A stretch of DNA of 61,868 bases. Origin: Darwinibacter acetoxidans_A. GTDB lineage: Bacteria; Bacillota; Limnochordia; Darwinibacteriales; Darwinibacteriaceae. This document shows, in pieces, positions 32,062 through 40,240 of this stretch. A program made the translations under genes and the position numbers. The notes beneath the pieces were generated by a model. The model saw only the letters and a list, made by a program, of their open reading frames with translations. It was not told the DNA's origin and searched no databases. How positions within the stretch are numbered: the stretch's first letter is position 1; each line of letters begins with the position of its first letter. The stretch spans positions 1 to 61,868 of the forward strand of contig JBHGWS010000135.1 in NCBI GenBank assembly GCA_041936745.1, given 5' to 3'.

Positions 32062-33435
32062 TTAGAGCGGTTCGAAGCGTGCTGTAAAGAAGCGCAAAAC
32101 GGGCGGTTCATAGACAAAACGCAGCCCTCTCACACTGTCCCGCTTTTGATAAAGATCAATAACCGACTCCGCCACTACATCCAAGTGGGCGTAGGTGTAA
32201 ACACGGCGGGGGATAGTCAGCCGTACTAATTCCAATTTGGGGTAATAGTGGTTGCCGTCTTTATCCCTGCCGGCAGAAACAATGCCCCTTTCCATGCTGC
32301 GCACGCCTGACTGCAGATAGAGCTGGGCTGCCAGCATTTGGGCGGGGAATTCATCCTGCGGGATGTGGGGATAAAATTGGCGGGCATCTAAAAACACCGC
32401 GTGGCCGCCGATCGGTTGGACAATCGGGATTCCCGCATCTGCTAATTTTTCCCCTAAATACCTGACTTGTGCCAGGCGGTGGGCTATGAAATTGTAATCC
32501 ATGGATTCATACATACCGCGGGCTAATGCTTCCATATCACGGCCTGTCATGCCGCCGTAAGAAGGCATTCCTTCGTAGACGACTACCAGGCTGGTAGCTT
32601 TCTGATACAGATCATCGTCGTTTAGGGCCAAAAAGCCGCCGATATTGACAATGCCGTCTTTTTTACCGGACATGGTGCAGCCGTCAGCGTAGCTGAAAGT
32701 TTCCAAAACGATTTCGTGGATGGTTTTGTCCTCGTAGCCCGGCTCTCTGTGTTTAATAAAGCAGGCATTTTCCACACAGCGCGTAGCATCCATCATTACC
32801 TTAATGCCGTGTTTTTGGGCCAATTCATAGACTTCCCGCATGTTGGCCATGGAAACCGGTTGGCCGCCCGCTAAATTAACAGTTACCGCAACGCAGATAT
32901 AAGGGATGCGGTCAGCGCCCACTTCGTCGATCAAGCTCTGCAGCTTAGCTAAATCCACGTTGCCTTTGAAGGGGTGATCAGCCGTAGGATCATGCGCCTC
33001 ATCGATGATGATGTCCCTAAAAGTCGCTCCGTTCAATTCTTGGTGGGCCCTGGTCGTGGTAAAATACATATTCCCCGGTACGTAATCTCCCGGTTCAATC
33101 ATAATCTGGGAAAGGATATTCTCCGCGCCCCGGCCTTGGTGGGTGGGCACCACGTGTTTAAAGCCATAAAGCTCCCTGACGGCTTTTTGCAGGTTCTTGA
33201 AGTTTTTGCTGCCCGCATAGGCCTCATCCCCCAGCATTAAACCGGCCCATTGATTGTCGCTCATCGCGTTGGTGCCGCTGTCGGTGAGCAGATCAATGTA
33301 AACATCATCTGTTTCCAATAAAAAAGTATTATAACCGGCTCTTTCTAAAGCTTTCTCCCTCTGTTCCCTGGTTGTAACGGCGATCGGTTCAACCATTTTA
33401 ATCTTGTAAGGTTCCGCCATATACTTTTTTTCCAC
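32062..33435 (-). CDS. tpl: Tyrosine phenol-lyase (beta-tyrosinase)
   Basis: PLP-dependent beta-eliminating lyase of about 457 residues; it should convert L-tyrosine to phenol, pyruvate and ammonia. Fold-family motifs: LLTDSGTNAMSD, THQGRGAEN, AVTVNLAGGQP, DATRCVENA, PLP lysine in CTMSGKKD, PSYGG. It differs from tryptophanase at the residues that set specificity. YFTTTR carries the Thr (Thr124 of Citrobacter enzyme) where tryptophanase has Asp (DTTQGH), and RSMERG carries the Arg (Arg381) where tryptophanase has Ile (VEIG). GTG at 33435 with GGAG upstream is chosen; an in-frame ATG at 33420 aligns with known N-termini and is an alternative. Confidence 0.88.
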   Translation of the reverse strand: MEKKYMAEPYKIKMVEPIAVTTREQREKALERAGYNTFLLETDDVYIDLLTDSGTNAMSDNQWAGLMLGDEAYAGSKNFKNLQKAVRELYGFKHVVPTHQGRGAENILSQIMIEPGDYVPGNMYFTTTRAHQELNGATFRDIIIDEAHDPTADHPFKGNVDLAKLQSLIDEVGADRIPYICVAVTVNLAGGQPVSMANMREVYELAQKHGIKVMMDATRCVENACFIKHREPGYEDKTIHEIVLETFSYADGCTMSGKKDGIVNIGGFLALNDDDLYQKATSLVVVYEGMPSYGGMTGRDMEALARGMYESMDYNFIAHRLAQVRYLGEKLADAGIPIVQPIGGHAVFLDARQFYPHIPQDEFPAQMLAAQLYLQSGVRSMERGIVSAGRDKDGNHYYPKLELVRLTIPRRVYTYAHLDVVAESVIDLYQKRDSVRGLRFVYEPPVLRFFTARFEPL

Positions 33436-33472
33436 TGGTTCCACTCCAATCTTTGAAAATAATTACATTCTA

Positions 33473-33501
33473 AGTATAACGCAACGTTAATTAAAAGTAA
33501 A
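33473..33501 (-). promoter_or_regulatory. Promoter of tyrosine phenol-lyase gene with embedded palindrome
   Basis: Minus strand: TTTACT (-35, at 33496-33501), 17-base spacer, TATACT (-10, at 33473-33478). A perfect inverted repeat TAACG-CAA-CGTTA at 33477-33489 occupies part of the spacer and touches the -10. A repressor bound there would block polymerase (inference). Confidence 0.65.
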
Positions 33502-33505
33502 ACAA

Positions 33506-34393
33506 TTAAACTTCCTGCGGCAGGTTAGGGATATCGGCCCGGGAGTTGACAAAAAAAGCGGCCACCCCGCCGAGGCCGATGTGGCAGCTTAAAACACTGC
33601 CCACTGCGTTAATAAGAAAGTTGGAATAGCCTAAAGTAGTCTTGATCATTTCCTGCAGTTTTTCGGCTGCCGCTAAATCATCCGCGTGGCTGATTGCGAT
33701 GATCTGCTCTAAATTCCCCAACGATCTTTCCTTTAGTAAGGACACTATCCGTTTCAGGGCCGCATTTTTCCCCCGTACCTTTTGAATAGGGATCATTAAG
33801 CCGTCTTTGACATGCAGGATTGGTTTTATATTGAGGATCCCTCCTAAAAAAGCGTTGGCATAGCCAACCCGGCCGCCCCTGTAGAGATAATTGAGATCGT
33901 CCACGGAAAAGATATGCTCCACATTATTTTTCGCCCGCAGATTGACCCTGGCAACAATTTCTTGGCTGCTGGCCCCGGCCAAGGCCAGCTGGGCGGCTTC
34001 CAGAACAATGAGGCCTTGGCCCAGCGAACCGCTTAAAGTATCGCAGACCGTAATTTTGAAATCGGGATAGTTCCGCTTCAATTCCGCGGCTACGGCGCGA
34101 GCAGTGTTGCATGTGCCGGAAAGTTTAGAAGAAAAAGCGATGTAAATGCATTCTTGCCCCGCGGCAGCATACTCTTTAAAGGCCTCAACGATAATCTTTG
34201 TCGGCACTTGAGCGGTTTTAGGCACTTGCCCTTCCCGAATGGCTTGGTAGACTTGGGCTTCCTTAATCGTTTCCCCGGCCACGAATTCCTCTCCCTCTAT
34301 GAAAACGAGGAAGGGGAGTACATGAATGCCGTATTCGTCTAGCAGGTTTTGCGGCAGATCACAAGCACTGTCTGTAATTATTTTTATGGTCAA
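33506..34393 (-). CDS. DegV family fatty-acid-binding protein
   Basis: About 295 residues, with TDSACDLP at the N-terminus, KTAQVPTK, FSSKLSGTCNTA and the RGGRVG loop of DegV/FakB proteins that bind a fatty acid. TTG at 34393 is preceded by GGAGGT at eight bases and gives the family-typical N-terminus; the open frame runs on to 34447 without a ribosome binding site. It is the paralogue of the DegV protein at 25766 but clearly diverged, perhaps preferring another acyl chain. Confidence 0.9.
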   Translation of the reverse strand: MTIKIITDSACDLPQNLLDEYGIHVLPFLVFIEGEEFVAGETIKEAQVYQAIREGQVPKTAQVPTKIIVEAFKEYAAAGQECIYIAFSSKLSGTCNTARAVAAELKRNYPDFKITVCDTLSGSLGQGLIVLEAAQLALAGASSQEIVARVNLRAKNNVEHIFSVDDLNYLYRGGRVGYANAFLGGILNIKPILHVKDGLMIPIQKVRGKNAALKRIVSLLKERSLGNLEQIIAISHADDLAAAEKLQEMIKTTLGYSNFLINAVGSVLSCHIGLGGVAAFFVNSRADIPNLPQEV

Positions 34394-34481
34394 TTCCGGA
34401 TACCTCCAACAATGAACTAGAGAAATATTCTCTTTACTGCCTGCCAAATCCTTTCGTTTTTCGTAAACAGCGGCAGCAGCC

Positions 34482-34510
34482 TTGTATTTTACACATCAAT
34501 CAGGTACAAT
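34482..34510 (+). promoter_or_regulatory. Promoter for small orphan gene
   Basis: TTGTAT (34482-34487), 17-base spacer, TACAAT (34505-34510), 34 bases before the small ORF at 34545. Confidence 0.6.
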
Positions 34511-34544
34511 TTAAAGCAGCATTATTTAGAAGCGGGGTTTGGTT

Positions 34545-34721
34545 ATGCGTAACGAAGCTTTGGCCGATGAGATTCAAGATCGTATTCTTGAGCTTAAGTC
34601 GGAACAGGTCCTTTTAAAACCTTTTATTGCCTCAGACCAGTCGCGGTGGGAGGCTTTGGCAAAAGCGATCGATGAATTAAACTGGGTTTTAAAACGGGTG
34701 GAATCAGCGGAGGAAAGCTGA
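34545..34721 (+). CDS. Small uncharacterised helical protein, 58 residues
   Basis: I do not recognise a family. The predicted protein is rich in Glu, Leu, Ala and Lys with regularly spaced hydrophobic residues, and has no Cys or membrane segment; it is probably a short helical hairpin or coiled coil. Support for a real gene: a promoter with ideal spacing upstream, an AAGCGGGG ribosome binding site, an ATG start, and a strong terminator 46 bases after the stop. It has its own transcription unit between degV and the cold-shock gene. An in-frame TTG at 34539 is a less likely start. Confidence 0.55.
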   Translation: MRNEALADEIQDRILELKSEQVLLKPFIASDQSRWEALAKAIDELNWVLKRVESAEES

Positions 34722-34766
34722 TTTACTGGCTTGCTTGGCAGTTTTTCGAAGCCAGCGGCAAAATCA

Positions 34767-34795
34767 AAAGCCCTGTTCGCTGTGAACAGGGCTTT
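34767..34795. terminator. Bidirectional terminator, perfect 12-bp stem
   Basis: AAAGCCCTGTTC (34767-34778), loop GCTGT, GAACAGGGCTTT (34784-34795). It is shared by the small orphan gene and the convergent cold-shock gene. Confidence 0.88.
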
Positions 34796-34808
34796 CAAAC
34801 CTAATCGA

Positions 34809-35006
34809 TTACAACCGTACTACATTGGCGGCTTGGGGGCCTCTGTCGCCTTCAACGATATCAAAGGTTACTTCTTCGCCTTCGTTGAGGGACTTAAACC
34901 CGGTGCCTTGGATTGCAGAATAGTGCACGAATACATCTTCGCCGTCTTCGCGCTCGATAAATCCAAAACCTTTTTCTGCGTTAAACCATTTTACTCTGCC
35001 AGTCAT
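34809..35006 (-). CDS. csp: Cold-shock protein (CspA family)
   Basis: A 65-residue single-stranded nucleic-acid-binding protein with both RNA-binding motifs: KGFGFI (RNP1-type) and DVFVHYSAI (RNP2-type). It acts as an RNA chaperone. The start has AGGAGG eight bases upstream. A promoter about 120 bases before the start leaves a long leader, as in temperature-controlled csp genes. Confidence 0.97.
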   Translation of the reverse strand: MTGRVKWFNAEKGFGFIEREDGEDVFVHYSAIQGTGFKSLNEGEEVTFDIVEGDRGPQAANVVRL

Positions 35007-35133
35007 TCAATGGCCTCCTAAAAATTTTTTACTAGTCAAAGCCTAAATTACGCAAACAGCTAAAACCCTTGCTCATTGTAAATCAGAACTCGAGGCCACA
35101 TTGTTCGCTTCATTTTAAGTCTCAACTGTTATT

Positions 35134-35162
35134 AGTTTAACATAGAGTGCCAGCTCTGTCAA
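35134..35162 (-). promoter_or_regulatory. Promoter of cold-shock gene
   Basis: Minus strand: perfect TTGACA (35157-35162 on plus as TGTCAA), 17-base spacer, TAAACT (35134-35139). It predicts a transcript start near 35127 and a 5' leader of about 120 bases before the cold-shock start codon. Confidence 0.72.
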
Positions 35163-35241
35163 CATAATATTAGGCGACGAAAAATCAAATTTTTCGAAAA
35201 AAACGGTGATTGCAAATAAGGGGGAATTAGGAATCGTTCTC

Positions 35242-35268
35242 TAAAGTATACCCCGGATCTGCCGATAT
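35242..35268 (+). promoter_or_regulatory. Sigma-D (sigma-28) flagellar promoter
   Basis: TAAA (35242-35245), 15-base spacer, GCCGATAT (35261-35268). This equals the B. subtilis sigma-D consensus. It lies 35 bases before fliD, so the cap/chaperone operon is a late flagellar transcription unit. Confidence 0.88.
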
Positions 35269-35303
35269 CAAGGGTAGAAAGACTCTTGAATGGAGTGAAA
35301 ACA

Positions 35304-36794
35304 ATGAGGATAGCCGGATTAGCTTCTGGTATGGATACAGAAAACATGATCAAGGATTTAATGAGAGCGGAACGCATTCCTGTCGATCGAGTCTACCAAA
35401 AAAAGGTACAGGCAGAATGGACGAGGGACGCTTACAGAGATGTGAACAGCCGGCTTTTACGGCTGCGCAACATGGCTTTCGATCTGAGGCTCCAGGGGGC
35501 TTATCAAACACGGGCCGCTTCTTCCAGCCACGAAAGTATAATCAGTGCTGCTGCAACGGGCAGCTCTCAGGACGGCACCTTTTATTTAAAGGTCAACGCC
35601 CTGGCAGAAACCGCCAGCTTTCAAAGCTCGGTGGAAGGCGGGGTAGAGGCTGCCTATGCAGCTTTTTTAAATGAGCTGCCCGCAGATGAAACCGCGTCAT
35701 TTCAAATACGGGGTTCAGACGGGGAAATGAACGAAATTACAATTTCCAAGCAGACAAGCCTGGCAGGTGTGCTGGCGGAGATAAATCAAAATAAAAACCT
35801 GGGCATAAACGCCTATTACGACAGCTACACTGACCAGGTTGCCTTTTCCAGCAAAGCCACAGGTGAAAATGCCGTTATTGAAATGGGTGCAGCCAACGAT
35901 TCAGGCATTGGCTTTTTAAACGACGTTTTCGGGCTGCAGATCGATGCGGGCGCACAATCTCGAGTCGCTGCCCGAGGCGCAAATGCCAAGCTTGAGATCA
36001 ACGGTTTAAAGACAGAGCGGGAAGCTAATACTTTTGAACTGAACGGTACGGCCATTACATTAAACGAAGTCTCGCAAACGGAAGTCCGGATCGACGTTAA
36101 GCATGATGTTGATGCAGTGGTGGAAAAGATCAGCGGCTTTGTCGAATTGTATAATGAAATTGTGGAGGAATTAAATGCAGCCATGCGAGAGGAGGTCCAC
36201 AGGGATTTTCCCCCTTTAACGCCTGAGCAGCGAAATGAAATGTCGGACAAAGAAATAGAGCTGTGGGAAGAGCGGGCGAAAAGTGGCCTTTTGCGCTCAG
36301 ACAGCTTAGTTTCCGGCACTTTAAGCGAAATGAGGCTGGCCTTAGGCGGTATGGTAGAAGGGGCAGGCGGTTTTAAACACCTCAGCCAAGTAGGCATTAC
36401 AACAGGTGCCTGGTTTGAGCACGGAAAACTGCACTTGGATGAAAATAAATTAAAGGAAGCCCTGGCAGAAGATGCGGCCGGAGTAATAGAGCTTTTTACC
36501 AGGCCGGGGGATACCCGAGCCGAACAGGGCATAGCCAGGCGCCTGGGCGAAGTCTTGGATGAGCGCATGAACAGAATAGCATCGACGGCGGGCAAAGCTT
36601 CTGTCCCGTACGACCAGAGCTATTTGGGCAGGCAGATTAGGGAATACGAATCGCGCTTGACTGACATGGAAGAAAGGCTGGTCCGGGTAGAACAGAGCTA
36701 TTGGGATAAATTTACGGCCATGGAGCGGGTTTTAAGCCAGCTCTACAGCCAAAGCGATTGGCTGTATCAGCAAATAATGGCGATGCAGGGGTGA
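35304..36794 (+). CDS. fliD: Flagellar hook-associated protein 2, filament cap
   Basis: A 497-residue FliD. The N-terminal domain opens with the family's MRIAGLASGMDTENMIKDLM, and coiled-coil helices at both ends match the D0/D1 regions. The C-terminal helices (YESRLTDMEERL) precede an aromatic-rich tail. It is secreted through the flagellar export apparatus and caps the growing filament. ATG at 35304 follows GGAGTGA. A sigma-D promoter drives it. The downstream gene encodes a probable export chaperone. Confidence 0.93.
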   Translation: MRIAGLASGMDTENMIKDLMRAERIPVDRVYQKKVQAEWTRDAYRDVNSRLLRLRNMAFDLRLQGAYQTRAASSSHESIISAAATGSSQDGTFYLKVNALAETASFQSSVEGGVEAAYAAFLNELPADETASFQIRGSDGEMNEITISKQTSLAGVLAEINQNKNLGINAYYDSYTDQVAFSSKATGENAVIEMGAANDSGIGFLNDVFGLQIDAGAQSRVAARGANAKLEINGLKTEREANTFELNGTAITLNEVSQTEVRIDVKHDVDAVVEKISGFVELYNEIVEELNAAMREEVHRDFPPLTPEQRNEMSDKEIELWEERAKSGLLRSDSLVSGTLSEMRLALGGMVEGAGGFKHLSQVGITTGAWFEHGKLHLDENKLKEALAEDAAGVIELFTRPGDTRAEQGIARRLGEVLDERMNRIASTAGKASVPYDQSYLGRQIREYESRLTDMEERLVRVEQSYWDKFTAMERVLSQLYSQSDWLYQQIMAMQG

Positions 36795-36801
36795 GAAATC
36801 C

Positions 36802-37218
36802 ATGCACGTAGAACTCTATAAGCAGAAGCTGGCCCTCTTTCGAAAACTTGCGGAAATCAGCGAGAAACTGGCGGATTTTTCAGCCGATGATTTAATGGCG
36901 GAAAATGGGGCATTAGCGGATTTAGAGGCATTTTTAGAAAAAAGGGATGGTTTGATTGAAAAAATCGATGCCTTGGATAAACAGCTGGTAGGGCTGGCAG
37001 GGGAGCCTTCCCGGGCAGTCAAACCACTTAAGGGATCTTTGGTCAAAATAGCCGAAGATATCAGAAAAAACGATGCCAAAGCAGAGCTGAGCGTAAAAGA
37101 CGGCTTAAAGCAACTGAGGCGGCAGAGAAGAAAAATTCAGGAAGGAAAACAGTCAAGCCGGGCCTACGGCCCCCGAGGTGACGTGCACGAAGGGGTCTTT
37201 GTAGACAAAAGGCGTTAG
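36802..37218 (+). CDS. FliT/FlgN-like flagellar export chaperone
   Basis: A 138-residue almost wholly helical, charged protein. The C-terminal tail ends in Tyr-Gly...Gly-Val-Phe-Val-Asp-Lys-Arg-Arg, the kind of aromatic/basic tail seen in FlgN and FliT proteins of Bacillota. The position eight bases after fliD supports a role as chaperone for FliD or the hook-associated proteins. Sequence identity in this family is low, so the choice between FliT and FlgN is open. Confidence 0.7.
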   Translation: MHVELYKQKLALFRKLAEISEKLADFSADDLMAENGALADLEAFLEKRDGLIEKIDALDKQLVGLAGEPSRAVKPLKGSLVKIAEDIRKNDAKAELSVKDGLKQLRRQRRKIQEGKQSSRAYGPRGDVHEGVFVDKRR

Positions 37219-37228
37219 GTTAAAAAAT

Positions 37229-38020
37229 ATGAGTAAATACTTTGGTTTTGCCCAAGAACTTCTGGACAAGGGCCTGGCAAGGCCCACGGGGGTTTACGAA
37301 CAAGTCGAACTTTATGATCTTTTAGTTCAAACAACGGACGATCGAGACTTTTATTTGTCTTTGGCAGAAAAGAAGGGCGGCAGTGTTTTAGATCTGGCCT
37401 GCGGTTCGGGCCGCCTTTTAAAACCCTTGGCCGAGCTGGGCTTGGAAGTAGTTGGCCTCGATTTGTCGCGGGCAATGCTGGATCTTGCCCGGCAGAACTT
37501 GGGGGAAAATAAAAATGTGCACTTAATCCAGGGCGATATGCGCTCCTTTTCTCTTGGCGTCAAATTTAATACCATTATCATCCCCTATTTTTCCTTAATC
37601 TACATGTTGACGGACGCGGAGCGAAAAAGTGTCTTTCAGCAGTGCTGGAAACACCTGCATGAAGGAGGCCTTTTAGCCTTTGACTTTTTAACGGGTGAAA
37701 TAGAGGAGGGAGAACATTGGCCCGCCCTTGCCCTGCAGGGGATTCACCCCATCAGCGGCGAAGTTTTAATCAGCGTGGTGCAGATCAAGGGCTTAGCCGG
37801 TAATTTAAGGCAGCTTAATCAAATAAATTACTGCCTGAAGCCGGCTGCGCAAACTTATGAAATTACGGTGCAGGCAAGCAAAGAGGCCTTAGTTTCCGCT
37901 GACCGGATGGAGAAGCTGGTAAGCGACTGCAATTTTTCCATAGAAGGGGTCTACGGCGGTTATTTAAGGGAAAAATATACCGGTGGCGAGGAATGTGTAA
38001 TTGTGGCCAGAAAATGCTGA
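37229..38020 (+). CDS. Class I SAM-dependent methyltransferase
   Basis: A 263-residue Rossmann-fold methyltransferase. Motif I is VLDLACGSGRLLKPLA (about 51-66), followed by the acidic VVGLDLS loop and QGDMRSF. The target is unknown. It follows the flagellar chaperone gene by ten bases, so it is probably cotranscribed from the sigma-D promoter. Flagellar or chemotaxis-linked methylation is possible but not shown. It overlaps no other real gene; the ComFB gene starts 20 bases later. Confidence 0.85.
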   Translation: MSKYFGFAQELLDKGLARPTGVYEQVELYDLLVQTTDDRDFYLSLAEKKGGSVLDLACGSGRLLKPLAELGLEVVGLDLSRAMLDLARQNLGENKNVHLIQGDMRSFSLGVKFNTIIIPYFSLIYMLTDAERKSVFQQCWKHLHEGGLLAFDFLTGEIEEGEHWPALALQGIHPISGEVLISVVQIKGLAGNLRQLNQINYCLKPAAQTYEITVQASKEALVSADRMEKLVSDCNFSIEGVYGGYLREKYTGGEECVIVARKC

Positions 38021-38040
38021 AAGCGGAGAGGAGCCTATGC

Positions 38041-38604
38041 ATGAAACTTGGTTTTTCAAGCTACAGTGTGCACAATAACAGGGAGGAATTGGCAAAACTT
38101 GCAATTCACAGAGTGCTGTCCGAGGAAAAGGAGGCTTGTTCCTGCCCCCTTTGTACCAACGATATGCTGGCCCTGGTTTTAAACTCTCTGAAAGCAGATT
38201 ACATCCCTACAAGTGAGGCGGAAGCCAAAAAGGAAACTCCGAGGTTAGAAACACTGCCCAGGGATCTTTTCAACAAACTGATGGTCGAAGCATACCGGGC
38301 TATGGCTGTGGTAAAAGAAAATCCTCGGCACGAAGGTGAGCGCTCGCCTTTAAGAAACGGCGTGGCGGAAATACTGCTGCTGGCTTTAGAAGAAATTCTG
38401 CCCAGGCACGATCCTGCCTGGCGGGAATTTGATAATTTGAGCCAAATTATGGCTCTGGCTTTAAACGAACTGCCGCCTCAGTATTCCACAACCTACAAAG
38501 GCCGCGTTTACTCCCGTTTAGCGGAAATAGATGCGGGTTATCTCGCCCGGGTTTATGCTGTGGTCTACAACGCGATTAATAAACTGAAAGAAAAGACAGG
38601 CTAG
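38041..38604 (+). CDS. Tandem ComFB-domain protein
   Basis: About 187 residues with two ComFB-like segments. The first (about 15-65) has the cysteine cluster CSCPLCTND followed by ALVLNSLKADY. The second (about 100-185) has EILPRHDPAWREFDNLSQIMALALNELPPQYSTT without the cysteines. ComFB proteins are encoded near competence and flagellar genes, and some are reported to bind cyclic dinucleotides; most have one domain. The ATG at 38041 follows GAGAGGAG. It is the last gene of the motility unit, followed by a strong terminator. Confidence 0.75.
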   Translation: MKLGFSSYSVHNNREELAKLAIHRVLSEEKEACSCPLCTNDMLALVLNSLKADYIPTSEAEAKKETPRLETLPRDLFNKLMVEAYRAMAVVKENPRHEGERSPLRNGVAEILLLALEEILPRHDPAWREFDNLSQIMALALNELPPQYSTTYKGRVYSRLAEIDAGYLARVYAVVYNAINKLKEKTG

Positions 38605-38621
38605 CCCGAAAACTCGACAGG

Positions 38622-38649
38622 CGCTCTCATTTTTTGAGAGCGTTTTTTT
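38622..38649 (+). terminator. Rho-independent terminator after motility operon
   Basis: CGCTCTCA (38622-38629), T-rich loop, TGAGAGCG (38635-38642), seven T. Confidence 0.92.
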
Positions 38650-38716
38650 ATTTGGCTAAATAATCCTGTACTGCCTGGATATACTATTGGCAGAGTAAGG
38701 CAGGGGTGGTGGAGAT

Positions 38717-40240
38717 GTGTTTTTTTGGGGAAAGCGCCGGCGTAAGGAACAATCGGGCTGGCCAAAAGCAAAGCTTGGCGCTTCTTTACAGGCGAATGTG
38801 GCGTATTTCAAACAAACCCTATTAAAAGATGACGATCACATCATGTATCGGGAATTTAAAACGGCGGAGCCAGCCGCCAGAGACTGCGTTCTCATTTACG
38901 CCGATAATATGACGGACAGGACTTATTTTACGGATTTTGTCCTGCGCCCTTTAATGGCGGCCTCTTTAGGCAGGCTTAAGGGCCGGAAACTCATCGATCA
39001 CCTCATCCAAAATGTGCTGCCGGTTGACGATGCCGGTGCGCAAAACGAGATGGCAAAACTCGCTGACAGCATCATCGGGGGCAGCGTCGTTTTACTTGTG
39101 GAAGGCTGTGATCTGGCGGTAGTGGCGGAAGCCATGGGCTGGGAAAAAAGAGGCGTCACTGAGCCTTTTTCGGAAGCAGTGGTGCGGGGCCCCCGCGTTG
39201 GTTTTACCGAGGATTTGCACGTGGGCGTGGCCTTGCTGCGCAGAAGGGTTAACAGCCCCAATTTTAAGGTGAAAGTGATGAAGGTCGGCACCCAAACGCG
39301 GACGGAAGTTGCCGTTGTTTATCTTGACGGGATTGTTCGGCCCAATCTTGTGGAGCAAGTTATAAAAAGAATCGAAGACATTGAAATTGACGCTATTTTG
39401 GAATCGGGCTATATCGAAGAGCTGATCCGCGATTCTCCCAATTCTCCCTTTCCCACCATCGGCCGCACCGAGCGGCCTGATGTGGTTGCGGGCAAGATTT
39501 TGGAAGGGCGGGTGGCAGTTTTAGTTGACGGCACTCCTTTTGCTTTAACTATGCCCTATCTTTTCTTGGAATCTTTTCAGGCCAACGAAGATTATTATAA
39601 AAGTTGGCTGGGCGCTTCGTTCGTCCGCTTTTTGCGCTACCTGGGCTTTTTCTTAACTACCAGTATCCCCGCAATCTACTTGGCTTTAATAACCTATCAT
39701 CCCCATTTGATTCCCACGGAATTAGTTTTAAGTATTTCGGCCAGCCGCAAAGCCGTGCCTTTTCCCGCGGTTGTGGAAGTTTTGGCCATGGGCCTTGTTT
39801 TTGAAATCCTGAGAGAAGGGGGGCTGCGCCTGCCGCAGCCTATCGGCGAATCGGTGAGTATCGTCGGTGCAATCGTCCTCGGTGAAGCCGCGGTCACTGC
39901 CCGCTTGATCAGCGCTCCCATGATTATAATCGTTGCTTTAACGGGGATTGCGGGATTTCTAAACCCCAAGCTGCACGACCCCGCGGTTCAATTACGATTT
40001 ATTTTTGTTCTTTTAGCGTCTGTACTGGGAGTTTACGGCTACCTCTTCGGTTTGATCGGGGTAACGATCCATTTGGCTGCCGTGACTTCATTTGGCGTGC
40101 CTTATCTCAGCAGTTTAACATCTTTCAAGGCACAGGATCTGAAAGACACGATGTTTCGCGCGCCCTGGCGCGCCATGTTTTTAAGGCCCCGTTTTTTGGC
40201 CCCTAAGGATCGAAAAAGGCTGCGGAGGAAGGGAAGATGA
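38717..40240 (+). CDS. gerA: Spore germinant receptor subunit A (GerA family)
   Basis: About 508 residues: a hydrophilic N-terminal half (residues 1-280) with the family's DCVLIYADNMTD and SVVLLVEG segments, then five or six membrane helices with LPQPIGESVSIVGAIVLGEAAV and a basic C-terminal tail. It belongs in the inner membrane of the spore and takes part in nutrient sensing. GTG start at 38717 preceded by GGTGGAGAT. It is the first of four overlapping or abutting genes in the order A, C, small D-like, B. Confidence 0.95.
   Translation: MFFWGKRRRKEQSGWPKAKLGASLQANVAYFKQTLLKDDDHIMYREFKTAEPAARDCVLIYADNMTDRTYFTDFVLRPLMAASLGRLKGRKLIDHLIQNVLPVDDAGAQNEMAKLADSIIGGSVVLLVEGCDLAVVAEAMGWEKRGVTEPFSEAVVRGPRVGFTEDLHVGVALLRRRVNSPNFKVKVMKVGTQTRTEVAVVYLDGIVRPNLVEQVIKRIEDIEIDAILESGYIEELIRDSPNSPFPTIGRTERPDVVAGKILEGRVAVLVDGTPFALTMPYLFLESFQANEDYYKSWLGASFVRFLRYLGFFLTTSIPAIYLALITYHPHLIPTELVLSISASRKAVPFPAVVEVLAMGLVFEILREGGLRLPQPIGESVSIVGAIVLGEAAVTARLISAPMIIIVALTGIAGFLNPKLHDPAVQLRFIFVLLASVLGVYGYLFGLIGVTIHLAAVTSFGVPYLSSLTSFKAQDLKDTMFRAPWRAMFLRPRFLAPKDRKRLRRKGR

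Noticed and set aside
32062..33435. Tryptophanase
   Set aside because: The specificity positions (Thr in YFTTTR, Arg in RSMERG) match tyrosine phenol-lyase instead.
35825..36595. Minus-strand open frame of 256 codons opposite fliD
   Set aside because: Ser- and Pro-rich composition typical of an antisense shadow; no start signals; fliD on the other strand is unambiguous.
38650..38716. Sigma-G promoter before the germinant receptor operon
   Set aside because: A TATACTA box at 38680 is suggestive, but no -35 element at a suitable distance could be found.
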